DNA of 64,000 nucleotides from Pseudobutyrivibrio ruminis CF1b (GCF_000424005.1 NZ_AUJB01000008.1:372001-436000), one strand, 5' to 3'; positions 52,926 through 62,475 are shown, counted from the first letter of the stretch. The notes: generated by a model not told the origin, from the sequence alone. Numbers and translations: made by a program.

Positions 52926-55468
52926 TGAAAACAGTGTGGGGAATAATGGCACATGTAGATGCGGGAAAAACTACATTGTCTGAAGCAATTCTGTATAACG
53001 CAGGCCAGATAGCGTCCATTGGTCGAGTAGACCATGGGGACGCTTTTTTGGATACTGATTCTCAGGAAAAGGCCAGGGGAATCACTATCTTTTCAAAGCC
53101 TGCAGTTTTTAATTTTAACAATCAGTCGATTACTCTTTTGGACACACCAGGCCATGTGGATTTTGCTACTGAGGTGGAGAGAGCTATCTGGGCTCTTGAT
53201 TATGCAATCCTACTGATTTCTGGTACTGATGGTGTTCAGTCTCATACCAAAACCATTTTTAGGCTTTTGGAAAAGAACAATATTCCTACTATTATATTCG
53301 TAAATAAAATGGATATGGAAGCTGCCAGTCTGGAGGATGTGCTTGTTGATTTAAAGGCACAGCTTTCTGATAGATGTGTTCTCTTTTCTGACAAGGAATC
53401 TATGTCCATGGAAGATGAGGCAGCCATGGAGGAGTTTCTTGAGACAGAGGATTTATCGCAGGAGACAATTAGCAGGCTGGTTGTTGAACGAAAAGCATTC
53501 CTGGTATTTTCAGGTTCGGCCATGAAAAATGAAGGTGTAACTGAGCTGATGACATTTATGTCATTACTGTCAGAGAGCCTTGAAAGGGTGCAGGATTTTG
53601 GTGCACGTATTTATAAAATAGAAAGTCTTGGCAGAGATTCAAGACTTACCTTTACAAAAATAACAGGGGGCCAACTTAAAGTTAAAGAGGTTCTTCCAAA
53701 TGGAGAAAAAGTAAACGAGCTTCGTATTTATTCCGGTCTTAAATACCAGCAGGTAGAAATGGCAGAAGCCGGTGATGTGGTAGCCATTGTGGGACCAAAG
53801 GAAACATTTCCAGGTCAGGGACTTGGTATGGAAGATAATAGAATGGAGCTTATGCTTCGTCCTGTTCTCCAATATAAGCTTGTGTTCACAGATGGAACGG
53901 TGCCAAAGCTGGCGTACCCAAAGCTTCTGGCACTTAATGAGGAAGACCCATCTTTAAATGTAAGCTGGGATTCCCATCAGGAAGAGATAAAAATGAATCT
54001 CATGGGCGAGGTTCAGACAGAAATCCTTATTAATAAAATCAAGCGAGAGCTAAATTATGATATAGAGTTTGAAGAATCTGGAGTTCTTTACAAAGAGACC
54101 ATAGCAGGACCCGTGGAGGGCGTTGGACATTTCGAGCCACTGAGACACTATGCGGAAGCTCATATTATGATGGAGCCTTTGGCGGCTGGCAGTGGAATAG
54201 TTGTGGAATCGGATGTGGCTACAGATGATTTGGCATTAAACTGGCAAAGACTTATAGAGACTCATATTCTAGAGAAGGAACATTTAGGAGTAGAAATAGG
54301 TGCTCCCTTAACTGATATAAAGTTTACCATTGTAGGAGGACGTTCTCACATCAAGCATACTGAAGGTGGAGATTTCAGAGAGGCTACTTACAGGGCTATA
54401 AGACAGGGCCTTATGGAGGCAGGCTCAGTTATTCTGGAGCCCTACTATAAATTCGAGCTTCTGGTTCCAGCAGATGCTATAGGAAGAGCCATGACTGATA
54501 TCGAGACCATGTCAGGCTCATTTGAGGTGCCAGAGGATGTGAATGGCATGTCAAAGCTTTCAGGTATAGCACCAGCTTCAGAAATCAGAAACTATCAGTC
54601 AAAGCTCATTACCTACACCAAGGGTGAGGGCCAGCTGGCACTTACATTCCATGGTTATATGCCTTGTCACAATATCCAGGAGGTAAAAGAACAGATAGGA
54701 TATAATCCTGAATCTGATGTGGAAAATCCAGCTTCATCAGTCTTTTGTTCACACGGCAGTGCTGTTATTGTAGGCTGGGATGAGGTTAAAGAAAAATGTC
54801 ATGTGCCTTGTCGCAGTGAAAAATCAGCAGCAGAAGATGAAATGGTTGTCACTAAGAGAATGAATCATTCTGTTGATGAATGGCTTGATCCAGATGAGAT
54901 AGATAAAATCCTTCACATGGCTACCCACAGTAATCATGGGAAGAATCCTAAAAAGGGTTGGCACTATGGAGACAGCAGTCGTCCTAGACGAGTAGATTCG
55001 GATTATGTCTACACAGCTCCAAAGGAAGTAAAGGCAAAGGAAAAATATCTTCTTGTGGACGGCTACAATCTTATTTATGCATGGCCAGAGCTGAAGGCTG
55101 TTTTGGATGTTAATTTAGACGGTGCCAGAGGAAAGCTTTTAGATATTCTTAGTAACTATAAGGCTATGACAGACTACAATGTCATTGCAGTTTTTGATGC
55201 TTACAGAGTTAAAGGTCATGAGGTAACCTACTCAGATTATCTTAATATTCATCAGGTATTTACAGCAGAAGCTCAGACAGCTGATGCATATATTGAGAGA
55301 TTTACCCATGAACATGGAAAGAAGTACGATATTTCTGTTGTTACCTCAGATGGATTGGAGCAGGTAATCATCAGAGGTGCAGGAGCAAGACTTATATCTT
55401 CCAGAGAATTTATTGAGGAAGTGGAGAGAAGAGCCCAAGAACTTCGCGAACAGTTTGATATTAAATAA
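52925..55468 (+). CDS. EF-G/TetM-like translation GTPase fused to a YacP/Rae1-type NYN nuclease
   Basis: 847 residues. Residues ~1-650 follow the EF-G/ribosomal-protection layout: P-loop AHVDAGKTT, DTPGHVDF, NKMD, domain II (GRDSRLTFTKITGG), and domains III-V. In domain IV the loop that carries Tyr-Ser-Pro-Val-Ser in TetM is here GGRSHIKHTEGGDF, so drug displacement by the TetM mechanism is not supported. Residues ~705-847 are a complete NYN domain (LLVDGYNLIYAW, FDAYRV, AQTADAYIERF, VVTSDGLEQ) of the YacP/Rae1 family, whose Bacillus member cuts mRNA in the ribosomal A site. The fusion places a nuclease on a ribosome-binding GTPase. Last gene of the argS unit. Confidence 0.88.
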   Translation: MKTVWGIMAHVDAGKTTLSEAILYNAGQIASIGRVDHGDAFLDTDSQEKARGITIFSKPAVFNFNNQSITLLDTPGHVDFATEVERAIWALDYAILLISGTDGVQSHTKTIFRLLEKNNIPTIIFVNKMDMEAASLEDVLVDLKAQLSDRCVLFSDKESMSMEDEAAMEEFLETEDLSQETISRLVVERKAFLVFSGSAMKNEGVTELMTFMSLLSESLERVQDFGARIYKIESLGRDSRLTFTKITGGQLKVKEVLPNGEKVNELRIYSGLKYQQVEMAEAGDVVAIVGPKETFPGQGLGMEDNRMELMLRPVLQYKLVFTDGTVPKLAYPKLLALNEEDPSLNVSWDSHQEEIKMNLMGEVQTEILINKIKRELNYDIEFEESGVLYKETIAGPVEGVGHFEPLRHYAEAHIMMEPLAAGSGIVVESDVATDDLALNWQRLIETHILEKEHLGVEIGAPLTDIKFTIVGGRSHIKHTEGGDFREATYRAIRQGLMEAGSVILEPYYKFELLVPADAIGRAMTDIETMSGSFEVPEDVNGMSKLSGIAPASEIRNYQSKLITYTKGEGQLALTFHGYMPCHNIQEVKEQIGYNPESDVENPASSVFCSHGSAVIVGWDEVKEKCHVPCRSEKSAAEDEMVVTKRMNHSVDEWLDPDEIDKILHMATHSNHGKNPKKGWHYGDSSRPRRVDSDYVYTAPKEVKAKEKYLLVDGYNLIYAWPELKAVLDVNLDGARGKLLDILSNYKAMTDYNVIAVFDAYRVKGHEVTYSDYLNIHQVFTAEAQTADAYIERFTHEHGKKYDISVVTSDGLEQVIIRGAGARLISSREFIEEVERRAQELREQFDIK

Positions 55469-55476
55469 TTATAAAA

Positions 55477-55524
55477 AATAATGAATTGAATGTTTTTTTA
55501 ACAGTTAATTCATTATTTTTTTTT
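55477..55524 (+). terminator. Terminator of the argS operon
   Basis: Arms aataatgaatt (55477-55487) and aattcattatt (55507-55517) followed by a long T-run. Confidence 0.8.
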
Positions 55525-55587
55525 ATACTGACTTTTAGTAGGTGATTCAAGCTATTTGTTTTGAAATGAAAAAGGGGTTATTCCAAA

Positions 55588-57744
55588 ATGGACAAGTATA
55601 ACTTTGATGAATCTGAAAAAAGAGTTTTAGAACGACTTAATATTGCCATGGCAATATATCAGTATATAGATAAGCGCGTAGTGACAGTATTAGTTACCGA
55701 TGGAATGTGTAAGCTTATGGGGATGGAGCGAGAGGATGTCATTGCACTTTTAGATGAGGACATGTATAAAGACACTCATCCCGATGATAAAGCCAGAGTA
55801 GCTGATGCAGCTTTGAAATTCGCTGCTGGTGGTGATAACTACGATTGTGTATACAGAACAATGTCAAAGTATACTAATGACTATGTTATTTTACATGCCC
55901 ATGGAGAGCATTTCTTTACCCCAAGCGGACTTATGCTTTCAGCTACCATTTATATGGTAGAGGGATTAAATGGGGATAATCCACTTACAGAAAAGCTGGC
56001 TTCTAATTTCAATGATATTATGACAAAGGAAAGTCTGATAAGGGATAATTTTTATGATACGCTTACAGGCTTACCAAACATGTCTTATTTCTTACAACTT
56101 GCAGAGGCAGGCGGTCGAAGATATCGTAAAGACGGATATACTCCGGCTATGGTATTTTTTGATTTGACAGGTATGAAATACTTTAATGAAAAGTATGGAC
56201 TTCGAGAAGGAGATAATCTTTTAATAGCCACATCAATAATTTTAAAAAAGTATTTTTCAAATGAGAATTGTGGACGAATGGGTTCTGACCATTTTGCCGT
56301 ATATACGAAAATGGAAGGACTAGAGGAAACATTAAATAAGATATTTGAAGATATGAAATATGCCAATGAGGGCAGAAGTGTTCCTGTTCATGTTGGTATT
56401 TATTCTGATGCATTTGAAGAAATATCTGCAGCCAGTGCCTTTGATAGGGCAAAGATTGCCAGCGATAAGGAAAAGGGGGCCTATGTTTCAAAGTTTTCTT
56501 ATTATGACGTAAACATTCATGCATCCTCAACTAACTATGAGTATGTAATTAATAATTTCGAAAAAGCCATGGAGGAGGGGTGGATTCGTCCATACTATCA
56601 GCAGATTATAAGAGCAATAAATGGTCAGGCTTGCGATGAAGAAGCTTTGGCCAGATGGATTGATCCTGTTAAAGGATTAATTCCTCCACAGCACTTTATA
56701 TACATATTAGAAGATATAAAGCTTATTCATAAGCTGGATTTATACATTCTTGAATGTGTATTGCGAGATTTAGAGGAGGTTGAAAGAAAGGGCTATCCTA
56801 TAGTTCCTGTTTCAATCAATCTTTCAAAATACGATTTCCAGTTATGTGACATAGTAGAAGAAATAGCAAAGAGGGTAGAAGCATCATCAATTACTCCAGA
56901 TAAAATAACCATTGAAATTACAGAAAGTGTATCATCACTGGAAACAGAATTTGTAATAGAACAAATTAGAAGATTCCACAATGCTGGCTTTAAGGTTTGG
57001 ATGGATGATTTTGGCAGTGGATATTCTTCCCTCAACATGCTGCAGAAATTCGATGTTGATTTGATTAAGTTTGATATGAGTTTTATGCGTGAGTTTGCAA
57101 CCTCTAAAAAAACTCATGTCATTATTACCCAGCTTATTCAGATGGCACGAAAGCTTGGAATTGATACTGTTGTAGAAGGAGTGGAAACAGCAGATCAGGT
57201 CAAGTTCCTAAGAGAAGTAGGTGCAGGAAAACTACAGGGATTTCATTTTGCAAAGCCTATTCCTTTGGAAGAGTGGTATACAATTATTGAGGCAAATGTA
57301 GGAAATATAATCGAGCATGAGGCTGAAGTAGAATATTATGATGCAATAACCCGCACTAATGTAATGAGTCCAGATGTGACCGCAGATGTTAACTGGACTG
57401 GAAATGAATTTTTAGGACAGATTCCTACTGGAATACTTGAGCTCAGGGCAGATAGTTTATTTGTTGTTCGTTACAATAAAGCTTTTGCACAGTTTCTTGT
57501 GAAGCTTGGATATATAGAGCAAAGTGATCTTGGTCATATTATGATTAAACAAAAGTCCCTTCCATCTCAAAGATTTTTAGATACTGTTTCTGTTACGGAT
57601 ACAAAAGATTGGGTTCTTGTAGAAAATGCCTGTGAGGCTGGACTTTTGATGGATGTTTTTATAAAGCGAATTGGTCAGAATCCAGTTAACAATAATATCG
57701 CATTTGCGGTATCAGTTATTTCTATTAAGAATGACAGTGCATAA
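55588..57744 (+). CDS. PAS-GGDEF(degenerate)-EAL cyclic-di-GMP phosphodiesterase
   Basis: 718 residues without membrane segments: N-terminal PAS-like domain (~15-125), GGDEF domain (~150-300) with the active loop changed to RMGSDHF, so cyclase activity is unlikely, EAL domain (~315-565) with EALAR, SINLS, EITES, DDFGSGYSS, KFD, EGVET and LQGFHF all intact, and a C-terminal ~120-residue region that looks like a second sensor (PAS-like) domain. It should hydrolyse c-di-GMP in response to cytoplasmic signals. A TTGACA promoter for the cobalamin unit starts directly after its stop. Confidence 0.9.
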   Translation: MDKYNFDESEKRVLERLNIAMAIYQYIDKRVVTVLVTDGMCKLMGMEREDVIALLDEDMYKDTHPDDKARVADAALKFAAGGDNYDCVYRTMSKYTNDYVILHAHGEHFFTPSGLMLSATIYMVEGLNGDNPLTEKLASNFNDIMTKESLIRDNFYDTLTGLPNMSYFLQLAEAGGRRYRKDGYTPAMVFFDLTGMKYFNEKYGLREGDNLLIATSIILKKYFSNENCGRMGSDHFAVYTKMEGLEETLNKIFEDMKYANEGRSVPVHVGIYSDAFEEISAASAFDRAKIASDKEKGAYVSKFSYYDVNIHASSTNYEYVINNFEKAMEEGWIRPYYQQIIRAINGQACDEEALARWIDPVKGLIPPQHFIYILEDIKLIHKLDLYILECVLRDLEEVERKGYPIVPVSINLSKYDFQLCDIVEEIAKRVEASSITPDKITIEITESVSSLETEFVIEQIRRFHNAGFKVWMDDFGSGYSSLNMLQKFDVDLIKFDMSFMREFATSKKTHVIITQLIQMARKLGIDTVVEGVETADQVKFLREVGAGKLQGFHFAKPIPLEEWYTIIEANVGNIIEHEAEVEYYDAITRTNVMSPDVTADVNWTGNEFLGQIPTGILELRADSLFVVRYNKAFAQFLVKLGYIEQSDLGHIMIKQKSLPSQRFLDTVSVTDTKDWVLVENACEAGLLMDVFIKRIGQNPVNNNIAFAVSVISIKNDSA

Positions 57745-57746
57745 GT

Positions 57747-57775
57747 TTGACATAGTAGGGTAAATGTGTTAACTT
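57747..57775 (+). promoter_or_regulatory. Promoter of the cobalamin riboswitch transcript
   Basis: TTGACA (57747-57752) and TAACTT (57770-57775), 17 bases apart, ~25 bases before the riboswitch P1 stem. Confidence 0.55.
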
Positions 57776-57800
57776 TTCTTAGAATTAAATATGTTTTAAG

Positions 57801-57975
57801 AAGTATAGGTGCCTATAGATTTCGTATTTGCGAAATTGGTATGGGTGAAAAGGGAATCTGGTGAGAATCCAGAACGAAGCCGTCACTGTGTCAGGGAGTT
57901 TGTATTCATGTCACTGAGCATTGCTTGGGAAGAGAATGCAGATGATGATCGAAGTCAGGAGACCTGCCTATTCTT
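57801..57975 (+). promoter_or_regulatory. Cobalamin riboswitch
   Basis: P1 is formed by aagtatagg (57801-57809) and cctattctt (57967-57975) with one mismatch. The conserved core is clear: gggaatctggtgagaatcc (57852-57870), agccgtcactgtg, and the 3' box gaagtcaggagacctgcc (57951-57968). It is followed by a terminator-like hairpin at 58028 and sits before the tetrapyrrole uptake genes, so adenosylcobalamin or a relative should shut the operon off. Confidence 0.93.
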
Positions 57976-58027
57976 AAATTAATGATTTGCGGACTTTCGA
58001 ATCTTAATTCTTGTTTTTGTAGAATTG

Positions 58028-58052
58028 AGGGTCGCACTATGCGACCCTTTTG
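58028..58052 (+). terminator. Riboswitch-controlled terminator
   Basis: Perfect 9-base arms agggtcgca (58028-58036) and tgcgaccct (58040-58048), then a short T-run. Lies between the riboswitch and the start codon at 58091, so it is the likely expression platform. Confidence 0.75.
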
Positions 58053-58090
58053 ATTTGTTGTCCGCCTGAAAAATGGAGGTATAATAAAAA

Positions 58091-59302
58091 ATGAAGAAAA
58101 AAGTTTTAAGTGTTTTACTTGTTGCGGCTATGTCTTTAAGTCTTGTAGCTTGTGGAACTAGTGAAGAGGCTAAAACTGAAACAGCCGAATCAACAGAAAG
58201 TAGTGATGCAGTTTTTGAAGAGCCCAATGGAGATGCAAACGTAAACAGAGCAATGGAAGTAGCAAAATTAATTGATGCAATTTATGTTCAGGAGTGGACA
58301 GAGGACACAGAAGCACAGTGTAAGGCAGCTAAGGAAGCTTGGGATGCACTTACTGATGAGGAAAAGGAATTAGTTGAGGGAGAGGAAGCTGATCCAGATT
58401 ACTTTGGTAGAGATACAGGTGATGCATCTAAGGATGATCCTTTAAATCAGGATGAAATCGGTGAGAACGAAATTCTTGTAGTAAGCTTTGGTACATCATT
58501 CAATGATAGCCGTGTAAATGATATCGGTGGTGTAGAAAAGGCTATCGCAGAGGCTAATCCAGATTGGTCAGTAAGACGTGCATTTACAGCACAGATTATC
58601 ATCAATCACATTTTAGCTCGTGATAATGAAAAGATTGATAATGTAAAGCAGGCTCTTGATAGAGCAGTAGATAATGGTGTTAAGAACCTTGTTGTTCAGC
58701 CTACACATCTTATGCACGGTGCAGAGTATGATGAGCTTATGGAAGCAGTTGATGCATATGCAGATAAGTTCGATTCAGTAAAGGTTGCAGAGCCACTTCT
58801 TGGTCAGGTTGGAAAGGATGCAGCTGAGGTAAACAAGGATAAGGAAACAGTAGCAAAGGCTGTAGTAGCAGAGGCTGTTTCTGTAGGTGGTTTTGACAGT
58901 CTTGATGCTGCAGCTGATGAAGGTGTTGCATTTGTATTTATGGGACATGGAACAAGCCACACAGCAAAGGTTACATATTCACAGATGCAGACACAGATGA
59001 ATGACCTTGGTTATAAGAACGTATTTATTGGTACAGTAGAAGGTGAACCAGAGGAGACATCTTGCGAGAATATTATTGCAGCTGTTAAGGAAGCAGGATT
59101 CAAAAAGGTAGTTCTTCGTCCACTTATGGTTGTTGCTGGTGATCACGCAAATAACGATATGGCTGGTGACGATGATGACTCTTGGAAGTCTATGTTTACA
59201 GCAGATGGAAGCTTTGAGTCAGTTGATTGTCAGATTTCAGGACTTGGTGGAATCGAAGATGTTCAGAAGATTTACGTTGAGCATACAAAGGCAGTATTAT
59301 AG
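58091..59302 (+). CDS. CbiK-like sirohydrochlorin cobaltochelatase, surface lipoprotein
   Basis: 403 residues. Lipoprotein signal peptide with lipobox LVAC (Cys21). Residues ~50-100 form a helical segment (AKLIDAIYVQ ... AWDALTDEEKELV) of a type common in clostridial surface proteins. From ~130 on it is a CbiK-type class II chelatase: VSFGTSFNDSR, QPTHLMHG, and the two metal-site histidines His286 (FMGHGTSH) and His352 (AGDHANNDMAG). CbiK inserts cobalt into sirohydrochlorin in the anaerobic B12 pathway, but that happens in the cytoplasm; this form would sit outside the membrane. A role in capturing metal or tetrapyrrole for the adjacent importer is inferred. First gene under the cobalamin riboswitch. 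Confidence 0.88.
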   Translation: MKKKVLSVLLVAAMSLSLVACGTSEEAKTETAESTESSDAVFEEPNGDANVNRAMEVAKLIDAIYVQEWTEDTEAQCKAAKEAWDALTDEEKELVEGEEADPDYFGRDTGDASKDDPLNQDEIGENEILVVSFGTSFNDSRVNDIGGVEKAIAEANPDWSVRRAFTAQIIINHILARDNEKIDNVKQALDRAVDNGVKNLVVQPTHLMHGAEYDELMEAVDAYADKFDSVKVAEPLLGQVGKDAAEVNKDKETVAKAVVAEAVSVGGFDSLDAAADEGVAFVFMGHGTSHTAKVTYSQMQTQMNDLGYKNVFIGTVEGEPEETSCENIIAAVKEAGFKKVVLRPLMVVAGDHANNDMAGDDDDSWKSMFTADGSFESVDCQISGLGGIEDVQKIYVEHTKAVL

Positions 59303-59314
59303 GAGATTTATTAA

Positions 59315-59875
59315 ATGAAAAGCAGATTTTTAGCATTAGCATTAGTATTGACAATGGCGGCAGCTCTTGCAGGCTGTGGTAATAAAACAGCAGAGGTTAC
59401 AGAAGAACAGACTGTAGTAGAGGAGACAGTAGCTCCTGAAACTGAGCAGGTGGAAGATACTGTTGAGGATACTGAGGCAGAGGCTACTGAGGTAGCTGAA
59501 ATCGATCTTGAGGATGGAGTATATCAGGTAGATTTTAATACAGATAGCAGCATGTTCCATGTAAATGAGGCTATGAATGGTCACGGTACTCTTACAGTTA
59601 AGGATGGTCAGGCTACAGTTCACATTTCACTTGTTTCTGACAAGATTCAGAATCTATATGTAGGTCTTGCGGCTGATGCTGAGAGTGATGAGGCTAATTG
59701 GCTTCAGTCTACAGATGACGAAGTGACATATGACGATGGCACTTCAGAAATGGTTCATGGCTTTGATGTTCCAGTAGCTGCTTTAGATACAGAGTTTGAT
59801 CTTGCTCTTATTGGAGAAAAGGGTGTTTGGTACGACCACAAGGTTAGTGTTACAAACCCAGTCGTAGAAGAATAG
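59315..59875 (+). CDS. Small acidic lipoprotein of the cobalamin-regulated operon
   Basis: 186 residues: lipobox LAGC (Cys21), a Thr/Glu spacer (~25-65), then a ~115-residue beta-rich domain (~70-182; GVYQVDFNTDSSMFHV ... MVHGFDVPVAALDTEFDLALI). The same domain pattern appears at the N-terminus of the next protein. No enzyme motif. It starts 12 bases after the chelatase-like gene. Probably a ligand-binding surface component handing substrate to the importer; function not established. Confidence 0.7.
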   Translation: MKSRFLALALVLTMAAALAGCGNKTAEVTEEQTVVEETVAPETEQVEDTVEDTEAEATEVAEIDLEDGVYQVDFNTDSSMFHVNEAMNGHGTLTVKDGQATVHISLVSDKIQNLYVGLAADAESDEANWLQSTDDEVTYDDGTSEMVHGFDVPVAALDTEFDLALIGEKGVWYDHKVSVTNPVVEE

Positions 59876-59910
59876 ATCCGGGACTGCAATAGCAGTTGTA
59901 GAGGTGTTTT

Positions 59911-61449
59911 TTGAAAAAATTTGGTTTAATAGCTGCAGTGCTGGCTTTGAGTCTTACAGCCTGCAGCTTTTTTAATAAGGACAATTTAATAGAGAATAAT
60001 GTTGTAGAATCCAGGCAGGAAAGTGCAGTTTATAGCTGTCAGGTCACCTTGGAAGGTGGCAGCGGCAAGGCTACGGTGGAATCTCCTGCGGAGGTTTCAG
60101 TAACAGGAGAGAACAAGACAGTTAAGCTTGTTTGGTCCAGCTCTCATTATGACTATATGGTTGTTGATGGCGTAAGATTTGATAATGAGGCTACACCTGA
60201 GGAGCATTCCGTATTTACGATACCATTTTCACAGTTTGATAAAGCATTTACTGTAATTGGTGATACTACAGCCATGAGTACTCCTCATGAGATAGAGTAC
60301 ACGCTTACTGTATATTCACCTGATAATGAAAATAATGATGCTGCGGCAGAGAAAGAGGTATTATCAGGATCAGCTTCCATAAAGCCAGACCTGAGTGGGT
60401 ACACATATGTATCTTCTTTAAAGCTTCAGTATGCCACTGAGTATTCTGTTGATTTCTATCAGGATGAAAATGGAAATCAATTTTCATTTATCACTATTGG
60501 TGAGGGAAATGCGGCCCAATATTTTATATACCCTGAAAAAGCAGGAACCTTTAAAGGAAATGTAAAGGGGGCAACAGTCCTTGGTGCAATTGATAAGACA
60601 TATCTTGTATCTACATCTGTGATGGATTTATTAGCATCCATTGATGCCTTATCAAATGTAAGACTTTCTGGTACGGACGTTAATGATTGGTATATTCCAC
60701 AGGCGAAGAAGCTTATGAAAAGTAAAGATATTCTTTATGCCGGAAAGTATTCAGCGCCTGATTACGAGCTGCTTCTTACAGAAGGCTGCAATCTTGCCAT
60801 TGAGAATACCATGATTTATCACAAGCCTTCCGTTAAGGAAAAGCTGGAATCATTGGGAATACCTGTTATTGTAGAGCAGTCCAGTTATGAAAAAAATCCA
60901 CTGGGACGACTTGAGTGGATTAAGCTTTATGGTCTTTTATATAACAAAATAGATGTAGCTAACGATGTTTTTGAAAAACAGGTTAAAAGAGTTAGCAAAG
61001 TGGAGGAAAATTCCAATACTGGACTAAAAGTCGCAGTATTTTCTATCTCATCTAATGGTCAGGTGGTGGTACGACGCCCAGGAGATTACATTTCTACTAT
61101 GGTAGGGATGGCCGGTGGTAACTACGTACCAACAAACATTGAGGATACAGAAGATAGTGCTGTATCTACCATTAAGATTACAATGGAGGATTTCTACCTT
61201 CAGGCCGCAGATGCAGATGTGCTTTTATATAACAGCACAATAGAAGGCGAGCTTTCATCTATTGATGAGCTTGTTGCCAAGTCAGAGGTTTTAGCAAATT
61301 TCAAGGCTGTTAAGGAAAACAGAGTGTACTGTATTGAAAAGAGCTATTTTCAAAGGACCAGTGATGTGGCAGAATTAATAGAGGATATACATAATATTTT
61401 AGTTAAAGAAGATGAGTCGTTATCATTTATTTATCAGCTAGAGGATTAA
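59911..61449 (+). CDS. ABC transporter substrate-binding lipoprotein (BtuF/FepB type) with extra N-terminal domain
   Basis: 512 residues, TTG start with gaggtg upstream. Lipobox LTAC (Cys18). Residues ~38-150 repeat the beta-rich domain of the preceding lipoprotein (YSCQVTLEGGSGKATVE ... HSVFTIPFSQFDKAFTVIG). Residues ~200-505 form a class III two-lobed binding protein for siderophores, heme or corrinoids (VLGAIDKTYLVS, GIPVIVEQSSYEKNPLGRLEWIKLYG, ADADVLLYNS). With the permease and ATPase that follow it forms a complete importer. Cobalamin, cobinamide or a related tetrapyrrole is the likely cargo, inferred from the riboswitch and cobQ. Confidence 0.85.
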   Translation: MKKFGLIAAVLALSLTACSFFNKDNLIENNVVESRQESAVYSCQVTLEGGSGKATVESPAEVSVTGENKTVKLVWSSSHYDYMVVDGVRFDNEATPEEHSVFTIPFSQFDKAFTVIGDTTAMSTPHEIEYTLTVYSPDNENNDAAAEKEVLSGSASIKPDLSGYTYVSSLKLQYATEYSVDFYQDENGNQFSFITIGEGNAAQYFIYPEKAGTFKGNVKGATVLGAIDKTYLVSTSVMDLLASIDALSNVRLSGTDVNDWYIPQAKKLMKSKDILYAGKYSAPDYELLLTEGCNLAIENTMIYHKPSVKEKLESLGIPVIVEQSSYEKNPLGRLEWIKLYGLLYNKIDVANDVFEKQVKRVSKVEENSNTGLKVAVFSISSNGQVVVRRPGDYISTMVGMAGGNYVPTNIEDTEDSAVSTIKITMEDFYLQAADADVLLYNSTIEGELSSIDELVAKSEVLANFKAVKENRVYCIEKSYFQRTSDVAELIEDIHNILVKEDESLSFIYQLED

Positions 61450-61452
61450 ACA

Positions 61453-62475
61453 TTGAACAACAAAAAAAGATATTACTTGATTAAATTTTTGGGAATGACA
61501 ATATTGCTTTTTGCTATTTTTGTGCTGAGCATTGGTATGGGCAGCGCAGATATTACTATGCCACAAATCTTAAAAGCACTCTTTAATTCAGGAGATGCTT
61601 ATCTCGATAAAATCATTATTTCTATAAGGCTTCCTAGAATTCTCGCGGCCATAATTCTAGGTGGAGCCTTGGCTGTTTCAGGCTTTTTACTTCAAGTTTT
61701 CTTTGGCAATCCAATTGCAGGACCTTATGTCCTTGGTATTTCATCAGGGGCAAAGCTTTTTGTAGCTCTCACAATGGTAGTTTATTTAGAGCAGGGAAGA
61801 ATTATGAGCTCTGCTGGAATGGTTATAAATGCTTTTGCAGGTTCACTGATTTCCATGGGAATTGTTTTGCTGTTATCCAGAAAAGTAAGAAATATGTCTA
61901 TGCTTGTAGTATGCGGCGTAATGATTGGATATATCTGTTCCGCAATTACGGAATTTATTATCGCATTTGCGGATGACTCAAATATTGTCAATTTACACAA
62001 CTGGTCTTTAGGCAGCTTTTCTGGTGTTAGATGGGAAAATGTCTATATATCAGCGATTTTTATTTCAGCATCCCTGTTTTTTTCATTCTTTTTATCAAAG
62101 CCAATAGGGGCTTATCAGTTAGGTGAAAACTATGCAAGGAATATGGGTGTAAATATTAGTGCACTTAGAATTTCACTTATTATGCTTTCAAGTGTGTTAT
62201 CAGGTACAGTAACAGCTTTTGCCGGACCAATTTCTTTTGTAGGAATAGCAGTGCCTCATATTATGAGAGGTCTCATGAGGACTTCGAAACCTATAGTAAT
62301 GATTCCAGCATGTTTTTTAGGTGGAGCTATTATCACATTGGTTTGTGACGGTATTGCACGTACTGCCTTTGCACCAGTGGAGTTAAGTATCAGTGCAGTA
62401 ACAGCTATCGGACTTGCGCCTGTAGTAATTTATCTTTTAATAAAGCGTAAGGAGGCGGGACATGGAACAAATTAG
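61453..62475 (+). CDS. ABC transporter permease (BtuC/FecCD family)
   Basis: 340 residues with about ten membrane helices. Family motifs: IRLPRILAAIILGGALAVSGFLLQVFFGNPIAGPYVLGISSGA is spread over ~57-100, and the cytoplasmic coupling region near GPISFVGIAVPHIMRGL (~260). TTG start 4 bases after the previous stop; overlaps the ATPase gene by 14 bases. Forms the pore for the substrate delivered by the lipoprotein upstream. Confidence 0.93.
   Translation: MNNKKRYYLIKFLGMTILLFAIFVLSIGMGSADITMPQILKALFNSGDAYLDKIIISIRLPRILAAIILGGALAVSGFLLQVFFGNPIAGPYVLGISSGAKLFVALTMVVYLEQGRIMSSAGMVINAFAGSLISMGIVLLLSRKVRNMSMLVVCGVMIGYICSAITEFIIAFADDSNIVNLHNWSLGSFSGVRWENVYISAIFISASLFFSFFLSKPIGAYQLGENYARNMGVNISALRISLIMLSSVLSGTVTAFAGPISFVGIAVPHIMRGLMRTSKPIVMIPACFLGGAIITLVCDGIARTAFAPVELSISAVTAIGLAPVVIYLLIKRKEAGHGTN

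Noticed and set aside
52925-55468. Tetracycline resistance gene of the tetM/tetO/tetW type
   Set aside because: The domain IV loop needed to displace the drug is different and a nuclease domain is fused; it sits in a housekeeping operon with no mobile element.
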